Origin: an uncultured Planctomycetaceae bacterium
GTDB taxonomy: Bacteria > Planctomycetota > Planctomycetia > Pirellulales > Pirellulaceae
Direction of reading: 5' to 3'
DNA length: 12,900 nucleotides
NCBI GenBank assembly: GCA_937904535.1
Contig: CALELC010000572.1
Coordinates: 1 to 12,900 of the forward strand
Positions 1-7,900 of the stretch are shown piece after piece. Numbering within the stretch: position 1 is the first letter of the stretch; every line of letters starts with the position of its first letter. Position numbers and translations under genes: made by a program. Below the pieces are notes generated by a model, which had not been told where the DNA came from, ran no database searches, and was given only the letters and a program-made list of their open reading frames with translations.

Positions 1-68
1 TGCCAACCGGTGACTCCTGACCCTTCGCAAACTTCGCTTTGGCAGCCGTTTCGGTCGTGTCATGGTTT

Positions 69-73
69 GGGAG
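69..73 (+). promoter_or_regulatory. Ribosome binding site supporting the ATG at 81
   Basis: GGGAG lies seven bases upstream of the ATG at 81. It favours this start over the in-frame TTG at 39 for the efflux adaptor. Confidence 0.5.
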
Positions 74-80
74 TGTTGTT

Positions 81-1577
81 ATGTCGTCAGTCTGGCCAGC
101 CGCTGCTGGCAAAAGGATCGTGCTCGTGTTAGGAGGATTGGCGATCCTCGCCACTGCCGCTTGGTGGTTGGGAAGCGGCAACCGCGATGCGGCGGAGCAT
201 TCGATGCCTGCCGAAGCTCAGGTGCGTGACGTATCGGCCGCGAGTGAAACGCCGGATTCGGAGTGGATCGAGTTTCCTCAGGACGCGTGGAAGGCGGCGT
301 CGCTGGTGATTGAGCCTGTTCAGGTCAGTCCCTTGGTGCAGTCGGTCGAATTAACCGGCAAAATCTCACTCAATGAAGACCGCGTAGCCCACATCTTTCC
401 ACTGGTGCAGGGCCGTGTCGACGAAGTCAAAATTCAGCTCGGCGACCGAGTCAACCAGGACGACTTATTGGTCGTGGTCCAGAGCCGTGAGGTGGGGCAG
501 GCGATGTTGCAGCTCTACCAGGACCGGATGCAGTTAGAGTTTGCCGTGACCAAAGACCGCTGGATGCAAACGGTCACCGAAAACACGCAAGCGATGATTG
601 AGCTGATCCGCAGCGGAGCGCCGATTGAAAACATCGAAACCCAGTTAACCAATAAGCCGGTGGGCGAATACCGTGACCGATTGATGTCGGCCTACATCGC
701 GCATTACAAGGCGCAGATGCACTATGAACGTTTGGCGCCTTTAGCGCAAGGCGGTGCGGTGACGGGCCGGCAGCTGTTGGAAGCGGAAGCGGAGCAAAAT
801 GCCTCGCGTGCGACACTGCAATCGTTGGTGGAGCAGATTCAGCAGGACGTCCAGCAAGCGTCCGCGGTATCGACGCAGTCGGTCAAGGAACTGCAAACCC
901 GTGTGTCGGTCGGCGAAACCAACCTGAAGATTCTCGGCTTCCGCGACGAAGAACTAGCCGATGTGAATCCCCAAGTTCAGGGTGATGCGGTTGCGCACTA
1001 TCCCATTTATGCTCCTTTCGACGGCACGATCATCTCCAAAGATGTAGTGTTGATGGAGCGGGTGGGACCGGAGAGTCAAATCTTAGGCATCGCCGATTTA
1101 TCGACGGTGTGGGTAACCGCCGATGTCTATGAAGAACAACTTCCCCTGCTGCAGCAACTAGGCAACAACAGCATCCGAATCCACAGCAGCGCTTGGCCGG
1201 ATCGTGTCTTTGAGGCTCAAATCTTCTATGCCGGCGATCTGGTAAATGAAGCGTCGCGCACGTTGTCGATGCGTGCGGTGGCCGACAACGCCGAGGGACT
1301 GCTCAAGCCCGGGATGTTTGTGACGATCGAGTTGCCGACCACCTCTGCCGGACCCGTCACCCAGGTTCCGACCGCTGCGGTGCAGGAACACGGGGGGCGG
1401 ACCTTTGTCTTTGTGCACAGCGGCGACGATCGATTTCTGCGTCGTGACGTGAAAGTCGGCCGGCGCGGTGGTGAGTGGGTGGAGATCACTACTGGGCTGA
1501 CGGCGGACGACCAGGTGGTCACCGGCGGAGCCTTTGCGCTCAAATCTCGCATGTTGGCAGACCTGCTGGCGGAATAA
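81..1577 (+). CDS. RND heavy-metal efflux periplasmic adaptor (membrane fusion protein, CzcB/CusB-like)
   Basis: This is the adaptor that links an inner-membrane RND pump to an outer-membrane channel in metal export. Counted from the ATG at 81 it has 498 residues, usual for the family. Residues about 12-30 form one hydrophobic N-terminal segment (membrane anchor or signal). The first half of the lipoyl/barrel-sandwich domain is near residues 89-130 (GRVDEVKIQLGDRVNQDD). A long charged helical hairpin covers about 135-285. The second lipoyl half starts near 307 (YPIYAPFDGTIISKDVV) and leads into the beta-barrel, which ends at LLKPGMFVTIELP (about 407-419). A membrane-proximal domain follows. 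I chose ATG 81 because GGGAG at 69-73 lies seven bases before it; an in-frame TTG at 39 is possible. An in-frame stop at 18-20 shows that the gene begins inside the window. The pump gene follows. No His- or Met-rich metal-binding tail is visible, so the metal cannot be read from this subunit. Confidence 0.93.
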   Translation: MSSVWPAAAGKRIVLVLGGLAILATAAWWLGSGNRDAAEHSMPAEAQVRDVSAASETPDSEWIEFPQDAWKAASLVIEPVQVSPLVQSVELTGKISLNEDRVAHIFPLVQGRVDEVKIQLGDRVNQDDLLVVVQSREVGQAMLQLYQDRMQLEFAVTKDRWMQTVTENTQAMIELIRSGAPIENIETQLTNKPVGEYRDRLMSAYIAHYKAQMHYERLAPLAQGGAVTGRQLLEAEAEQNASRATLQSLVEQIQQDVQQASAVSTQSVKELQTRVSVGETNLKILGFRDEELADVNPQVQGDAVAHYPIYAPFDGTIISKDVVLMERVGPESQILGIADLSTVWVTADVYEEQLPLLQQLGNNSIRIHSSAWPDRVFEAQIFYAGDLVNEASRTLSMRAVADNAEGLLKPGMFVTIELPTTSAGPVTQVPTAAVQEHGGRTFVFVHSGDDRFLRRDVKVGRRGGEWVEITTGLTADDQVVTGGAFALKSRMLADLLAE

Positions 1578-1603
1578 CCCTCGCCAAGGGATTGCAGTCG
1601 CCT

Positions 1604-1616
1604 AACGCTTAGCGTT
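1604..1616. repeat. Perfect palindrome AACGCT-T-AGCGTT in the adaptor-pump spacer
   Basis: AACGCT (1604-1609) and AGCGTT (1611-1616) are perfect reverse complements around one base. The palindrome belongs to a structured block at about 1601-1660 that also contains GGCT-TC-AGCC (1631-1640) and the hairpin at 1642-1659. Such clustered palindromes resemble dispersed intergenic (REP-like) elements, but only one copy is seen here, so that reading is inference. It could also be an operator. Confidence 0.4.
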
Positions 1617-1641
1617 TGCCAGGAGCGACTGGCTTCAGCCG

Positions 1642-1663
1642 CGTCCCAGCAGTGGGACGTTTT
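1642..1663 (+). terminator. Hairpin followed by TTTT between adaptor and pump genes (possible terminator or attenuator)
   Basis: CGTCCCA (1642-1648) pairs perfectly with TGGGACG (1653-1659) over a GCAG loop. TTTT follows immediately (1660-1663). The stem is GC-rich but the T run is short, so it is at best a weak intrinsic terminator. Lying inside an expected operon, it would lower pump expression relative to the adaptor. It may instead be part of a dispersed intergenic repeat. Confidence 0.4.
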
Positions 1664-1690
1664 GATCTTAGAGAACGAACTTTTGTCCGG

Positions 1691-4600
1691 GTGTTTCCGT
1701 TGGTTAATCACATCATCCGCTGGTCGCTTGAGAATCGCTTCATCGTGATGTTGCTCGCCCTGGTGCTGTTGGGCGGCGGCTTCATCGCAGCTTCTACCTT
1801 GCCGCTGGATGCGGTTCCCGATTTGACCAACGTGCAGGTGCAGGTGCTGACGGTGTCACCTGCGCTGGGCCCGGTCGAGGTCGAGCAGTTCATCACGTTT
1901 CCCGTCGAAAACGCGATGAGCGGGCTGCCGCAGGTCAGCGAGATTCGCTCGATCAGCCGGTTCGGACTTTCCGCGGTGACCGTGGCATTTGAAGACGGCA
2001 CCGATATCTACTGGGCGAGAAACCTCGTCAATGAACGGCTGCAGCAGGCCCGCGAGAGCATCCCCGCCGGCATGGGTGATCCACAAATGGGACCAATCGC
2101 CACGGGGATGAGCGAGATCTATCAGTTCGAAGTCCGCGCCGAGCCGGGGCATGACTATTCCTTGATGGAATTGCGCACCATTCTTGACTGGCAGATCGCT
2201 TTTCAACTCCGCAGTGTGCCGGGAGTGATCGAAGTCAATACGTTTGGCGGTGAACTCAAGACTTATGAGGTTCAAATCGATCCGCATGCGCTGCTGAACT
2301 ATTCGATTTCACTCAGCCGTGTGTTTGAAGCGTTGGAAGAAAACAACGCCAACGCCGGCGGTGGCTACATCGCTCATGGTGCCGAGCAACAGCTGATTCG
2401 CGGCGAAGGGCTCGTCGAGTCGTTAGACGACATCCGCAACATCGTGCTCGACAGTCGCAGCGATGGCACGCCGATCCGGATTTCGGACATCGGCAAGGTC
2501 GTTTTTGCGCCGATGCTGCGCCAAGGGGCAGTGACCCGGGATGGTGATCGCGAAGCGGTTACCGGCATGGTGATGATGCTGATGGGCGGCAACTCGCGTC
2601 AGGTGGTGCAGGATGTTAAGGACAAGATCGCAGCGATTCAGACGACGCTGCCTAAGGGCGTCTACATCGACACCTTCTATGACCGCACGGAACTGATCGA
2701 TAAGACGATCCATACGATTGCTGAGAACATCGGCTTGGGGATCGTGCTGGTGATCATGATGCTCTTTTTGTTGCTCGGTGATTTCCGCGCCGGCATGATC
2801 GTCGCATCGGCAATTCCGCTGTCGGCAATGAGTGCGCTGATCGCCATGAAATACGCCGGAGTCTCAGCCAACTTGATGAGTCTCGGGGCGATCGACTTTG
2901 GCGTGATTGTCGACGGCGCGGTGGTGATGGTCGAGAACGCGGTGCGATCGGCCAGCGCCTATCGCAAACGAACCGGCGCCGATGGAGTGCCGAAGTCGGT
3001 GTTCCAAGAATCGGCGCTGGAGGTTGGCAAACCGATTTTGTTTGCCGGGTTAATTGTGATCGTTGTGTTTCTGCCGATCCTCAGTCTGGAGGGAGTCGAA
3101 GGCAAGATGTTCCGGCCGATGGCGTTCACCTTTATGTCAGCGCTGGCTGCCGCGCTGGTGTTGTCGGTGACCGTGATGCCGGTGATGGCTTCCTTGTTTC
3201 TCGCGCGGCGAGTGAGCGAGAAGGAAACCTTCCTGGTCCGCGGGCTGAAGAACAGCTATCGTCCCCTGCTCCGCTTCTCCTTGGATCATCCGACGATGAT
3301 GATCAGCAGCGCTGCGCTGCTGTTTTTCATCAGTGTCGGCGTCGCCATGCGGTTTGGAGTCGAGTTCGTACCGAAGCTGGATGAAGGCGATATTGCACTG
3401 CAGGCGGTGCGGCTACCGAGTGTGTCGCTGGAATCATCGCTTCAGATGACGCAGGCAATGGAACGCACGCTGCTGGAGTTTCCGCAGGTTGAAAGTGTGA
3501 TCTCCAAGACCGGCCGGCCGGAAATTGCCAATGATCCGATGGGGGTTCATCAAACCGACGTGCTGGTGCGGATGAAGCCCGTCAACCAGTGGCCGGAGAA
3601 GATCGACAAGGTTGAACTGGTTGAGCAGATGCAAGCGGCGCTCGAACGGGCGGTGCCGAGCAATGCTTATGGGTTTACTCAGCCGATCGAACTGCGTGTG
3701 CAGGAACTGGTCGCTGGGGTGCGGTCCGATGTGGGGCTGAGTCTGTTTGGCGATGACTTGGAGGTGCTCAAGGCCGAAGGCGACAAGATCGTTCGCGCCC
3801 TGAACCAAGTCGAAGGTGCCGCGGATGTGCAGGCGCAGCAGATTGCCGGTTTGCCCTACGTGCGGATCAAGGTTCGTCGCGAAGCGATTGCCCGTTATGG
3901 GATCAACTCCAGCGCGGTGCTCGACGCGATCAGCGTGATCGGGGGCAAGGTGGTCGGTGAGGTGTTTGAAGGCCAGCAGCGGTTTCCCCTGCAGGTTCGC
4001 ATCGCTCCCCAGTGGCGTGAGGACGTCGACAAAATCAAACAGCTGAAGATCGATGATCCGCACGGCCGACAGATTCCGATTTCACAGCTTGCCGACATTT
4101 TGGTGGAGGATGGACCCGCGGAGATCAGCCGTGATTCGATTCGTCGCCGGTTGTTGATCCAGTGCAATGTCCGGGGACGCGACCTGGCCGGGTTTGTTGC
4201 CGACGCGCAGGCCCAGGTGCAGCAGCAAGTCCAGTTGCCGCCAGGTTACTCACTCACCTGGGGTGGCCAGTTTGAGAATCTGCAGCAAGCGACGCAGCGG
4301 TTATCGATCGCGGTTCCGGTGGCACTGCTGTTGATTTTTTCGCTGCTGTACGTGACGTTCAATTCGGTGCGGCTGGCGCTGTTGATCTACTTGAATGTGC
4401 CGGTGGCTGCGACTGGGGGCATCTTTGCCTTGTGGCTGCGGGAGATGCCGTTTTCGATTTCGGCCGGTGTCGGGTTCATCGCCTTGTTTGGGATTGCAGT
4501 GATGAACGGCGTGGTGCTGATCGAGCACATTCGTCACCTGAGCGAACAGGGTACGAACCAGAGCGAAGCCGTGGCCCAGGGAGCGATGGATCGATTGCGG

Positions 4601-4834
4601 CCGGTGTTCATGACCGCCATGTGTGGCGCGCTCGGGTTTGTTCCGATGGCGATTTCTCAGAGCGCCGGGGCCGAGGTGCAGCGGCCACTGGCCACCGTCG
4701 TGATCGGCGGGCTGGTCACATCGACGCTGCTGACGCTGCTGGTGTTGCCAGCAATTTACCGCTGGTTTGAACCAAGTACCGCTTTAAGCCCTACAACGGG
4801 TCACGGCGACAACGAGCGGCTTTTGATAGAATAG
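1691..4834 (+). CDS. Heavy-metal RND efflux pump, inner-membrane proton/cation antiporter (CzcA-like, HME-RND)
   Basis: This is the energised subunit of a tripartite metal exporter; family members exchange protons for divalent metal ions from periplasm or cytoplasm. Counted from the GTG at 1691 it has 1047 residues, normal for the family. Membrane segment 1 is at about 17-36 (after NHIIRWSLENRF), followed by a large periplasmic loop, a central membrane bundle, a second periplasmic loop and the last five segments (NGVVLIEHIRHL near the end). The HME signature DFGxxxDGAxxxVEN is intact, with D402, D408 and E415, the numbers of the proton-relay acids in Cupriavidus CzcA. The second periplasmic loop has VQELVAGVRSDVG, the CzcA-type form; the CusA methionines for copper/silver are absent. 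Zn, Co, Cd or Ni is therefore likelier. The start is uncertain: TTG 1700 is an alternative, and an in-frame TTG at 1616 would run through the palindromic spacer. No metal-responsive regulator is visible. Confidence 0.95.
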   Translation: MFPLVNHIIRWSLENRFIVMLLALVLLGGGFIAASTLPLDAVPDLTNVQVQVLTVSPALGPVEVEQFITFPVENAMSGLPQVSEIRSISRFGLSAVTVAFEDGTDIYWARNLVNERLQQARESIPAGMGDPQMGPIATGMSEIYQFEVRAEPGHDYSLMELRTILDWQIAFQLRSVPGVIEVNTFGGELKTYEVQIDPHALLNYSISLSRVFEALEENNANAGGGYIAHGAEQQLIRGEGLVESLDDIRNIVLDSRSDGTPIRISDIGKVVFAPMLRQGAVTRDGDREAVTGMVMMLMGGNSRQVVQDVKDKIAAIQTTLPKGVYIDTFYDRTELIDKTIHTIAENIGLGIVLVIMMLFLLLGDFRAGMIVASAIPLSAMSALIAMKYAGVSANLMSLGAIDFGVIVDGAVVMVENAVRSASAYRKRTGADGVPKSVFQESALEVGKPILFAGLIVIVVFLPILSLEGVEGKMFRPMAFTFMSALAAALVLSVTVMPVMASLFLARRVSEKETFLVRGLKNSYRPLLRFSLDHPTMMISSAALLFFISVGVAMRFGVEFVPKLDEGDIALQAVRLPSVSLESSLQMTQAMERTLLEFPQVESVISKTGRPEIANDPMGVHQTDVLVRMKPVNQWPEKIDKVELVEQMQAALERAVPSNAYGFTQPIELRVQELVAGVRSDVGLSLFGDDLEVLKAEGDKIVRALNQVEGAADVQAQQIAGLPYVRIKVRREAIARYGINSSAVLDAISVIGGKVVGEVFEGQQRFPLQVRIAPQWREDVDKIKQLKIDDPHGRQIPISQLADILVEDGPAEISRDSIRRRLLIQCNVRGRDLAGFVADAQAQVQQQVQLPPGYSLTWGGQFENLQQATQRLSIAVPVALLLIFSLLYVTFNSVRLALLIYLNVPVAATGGIFALWLREMPFSISAGVGFIALFGIAVMNGVVLIEHIRHLSEQGTNQSEAVAQGAMDRLRPVFMTAMCGALGFVPMAISQSAGAEVQRPLATVVIGGLVTSTLLTLLVLPAIYRWFEPSTALSPTTGHGDNERLLIE

Positions 4835-4907
4835 GCGAGGTAAGTGTCGCTGGATTGATCGCATCAGCCAGTTCAGTGCCGTTAGTGCCAGCGGTTGATT
4901 GCGGCGA

Positions 4908-4930
4908 TGCCTGCCTTGGATCATCAGGCA
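4908..4930. repeat. Weak inverted repeat upstream of the FtsK-like gene
   Basis: TGCCTG (4908-4913) and CAGGCA (4925-4930) are reverse complements across 11 bases. They lie 41 bases before the ATG at 4972, in the 137-base spacer after the pump gene. This could be an operator or leader hairpin, but arms this short occur by chance. Confidence 0.2.
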
Positions 4931-4971
4931 CGCATTCGGCGATACCGTCCTTGTCTACGAGTGTCCACTTC

Positions 4972-7900
4972 ATGAGCGAATCACCACTGGACTGGGTTGG
5001 ACTGTTCGACCCCAATCGCCAGCATCGCTTGCTGACGGGAGTGGCGATCCGCAATGAACGGACTGGCCGCGAGCTCGCTCAACTTCGCAGTCGCTTGGCC
5101 GAACAGGAGCAGCGCGAGAGTGAGCAACTCGACCTGCGGCGCCACGAAATCGTAGGGCTTTGCCGTGAGCAGCGGCGGGAGATGCTGCAGCGCTGGGACG
5201 AGGCGGAGGAGCAACTGACGCTCGCTTACGAGCACGAAACGGTCCGCGTGCACAATAGTATCGATCAGCTCGGTACCAAGTTCCGCAAGATCGTCGCCCG
5301 CGAAAAGGAAGTGATCCAGCGCAAAGTGGTGGCTCGTTGCGGCGCGGTGATGCAGCAATACGAGAATCGCCGCAACATCCCCGGCCAGCAGATGCGCAAA
5401 GAGTGTGCGCAGATCGACGAGGCGCTTGGGCCGAACATCGAAGCGGTGGAATGGGCCCGGGCGCTGGCGATCCGGCGGCTGGATCACTTGCCCGAAGTGC
5501 CGCCGCCCCAGTCACCCGAAGAGGATGTCTCTGAGCCGACTCCGACTTCGGTTCGCGAAGCGATCGATGCGATTGGCCGCCTGGCGCGTCGGGCCCGCGA
5601 GGTCAACGTGGAGATGCAGAGCGGTGCGGCTTCCAAGACCGTCGATTCGTTTTACCTGCCGGTCGGCGTCGCGATTTTTATCTTAATCTGGGTCGGCTTA
5701 GTGTTAATGTTCCGGCCGGAACAGATGCTGTTGTGGATGGGAGCCAGTGTTCCGATTGGTGGACTGCTCGGGTTTTCGATTTATGGGATTTTGCTGATGC
5801 CGCTGCGGCGGATGACTCGCAAGATTTATCCTCGCAGCGAACGGTTGTTTCTCGAGGCCCAGCGCTGTGCCGAAGTCGGGCGACGGATCGCAAAGAAGCA
5901 GGCCGATGAGACGAGTGAAGAATTGATCCAGCGGCGCGAAGCTCATCTGGCAGCCGCCGAACGCTGGCGCGTTGAGCAGATCGCGGAGTTGGAAAAGCGG
6001 ATCACCGCTGAACATGCTCAAGCCAAACACGAACTCGAAGCCGAAGCGCGGCGGATCGCCGACACGTTCACGCGGGACTTCAATCGCATCAGCGCCCAGA
6101 TGCGCAGCGATGCCGATTCGCTGGCCCAGTCGATCAATCACACGATTTCGCAGACCGACCTGGAGAACCAAACGCATCGGCAAACGCTGCTGCAGCAACA
6201 TCAGGCGGAGCTGAAACGGGTGGAAAATCGCTTGCACAGCGGGCTGGTGCGCGGGCTGCAGCGAATCGAGTTGGCGCGCGACCGAATACGTGATCGGTTT
6301 CCGTGCTGGCCAAAGGTCATTGAGGCTCCGGTGAGCGATGCGACGCAGTTGCCGTGCCTCCCGGTCGGTGAACTGCAGGTCGAACCCTGGCTGCGGCAGA
6401 CGCTGGCGGTGAAGACGCTCCGATCCGATTCTGCTGGAGCCGAGGCTGTGGCGGCCGATGTGCTCGATTCATTGCCGGAGCGGATGCCGGTCGCCCTGCA
6501 CCGCCGGCTGCACAGCGGACTGATCATCGATGCGGCTCCCCAGTTTCGCGAAGAAGCGGTTGATCTGGTGCAGGCGATCTTGTGGCGAGGCCTCGTTTCG
6601 GTCGCTCCAGGACGACTGAAGTTGACACTCATCGACCCGATCGGCCGCGGTCAAAACTTTGCCAGTCTGATGTCGATGACCGATCACGAACCGGATCTGG
6701 TCGGCCACCGAGTGTGGACCGGCGAACGCCAGATCGAACAACGGTTGGCGGAACTTGCCCATCACGCCGAGGACATTTTGCAGGTCAATCTGCGTGATCG
6801 TTTCGAGCGGATTGAACAGTACAACGACATCGCCGGTTCGTTGGCTGAACCCTATCGTGTGATTGCAGCGGTGGGCTTTCCTGAAAGTCTTACCCGCGAT
6901 GCTTACAAATCGTTGCGAGCGATCATGGATAGCGCGCTGCGGTGCGGGATCTGGACGATTCTGGTCGGTGACAGCACGCGACCTTGGCCGGCGGAAATGC
7001 CGCTCCCGCAGGACCGGCGGCTATTGCGACTGGGGATCGACGAGACCGGCCGCTGGCAACATGGGGCGCCTGGACTGGGCGATTTCGCATTTACCCCGAC
7101 CCCTTCGCCACCCGCGGTCATGCGTCCGGAACTGATTCGCAGCATTGGTTTGGCAGCCGCTCAAGCCGCACGGGTTGAAGTGCCGTTTGCCCGGCTGATG
7201 AGTCCGGCGCAGACAGGTTCGGCTGCTGCTCAGGAGGGCGAACCGCGGGCAGTGCCGCTGCCGCCGGGCGACCGAATCAGCGACGGCGGATTGGAGATCC
7301 CGCTTGGTGTTCAAGGCGCTGGACGCATTCATTCGTTGCGTTTGGGGGAAGGGGTCAAACAGCATGTGCTCGTCGTCGGCAAAACCGGCAGCGGCAAGAG
7401 TTCTCTGCTGCACACCTTGATGACCGCTGGGGCGGCGCACTATCGGCCTGACCAACTGCACTTTTATCTGCTCGACTTCAAGAAGGGGGTGGAGTTCAAG
7501 GCTTATGCCGATGCCCCGCTGCCGCACGCGCGGGTGATCGGTATCGAGAGTGAGCGGGAGTTTGGACGCAGCGTGCTGCAGCGGCTCGATACGGATTTGC
7601 AGCACCGCGGGGAACTGTTTCGCGCCGCTGGTGTGCAGGGCTTGGCGGACTTCCGCATGCGGACCGGAAAAACGCTGCCACGCGTGATGTTGATCGTCGA
7701 TGAGTTTCAGGAACTGTTTGTCCGCGACGATGCGCTGGCGGCCGAGTGCGCGATGCTGCTGGATCGGCTGGTGCGGCAAGGACGTTCGTTCGGCATGCAT
7801 GTGGTGCTCAGCAGCCAGTCGTTGGCCGGCGCTCATTCGCTGCCGCGGGCAACGCTCGGCCAGATGGCGGTGCGAATCGCGTTGCAGTGCAGTGAATCGG

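Noticed and set aside
1..132. Possible 3' end of an upstream gene (outer-membrane channel of the efflux system) in frame 1, ending at the TAG at 130-132
   Set aside because: All three plus frames could hold an upstream gene end (stops at 11-13, 18-20 and 130-132). The frame-1 peptide (ending LLAKGSCSC) shows no recognisable channel motif and would overlap the adaptor start by 52 bases.
1226..1711. 161-codon minus-strand frame across the end of the adaptor gene and the spacer
   Set aside because: Its Ser/Arg/Thr-rich composition and lack of any motif, together with the strong adaptor gene opposite, make it a shadow frame.
3434..4063. 209-codon minus-strand frame within the pump gene
   Set aside because: It is a His/Leu-rich shadow of the CzcA-like periplasmic domain with no independent support.
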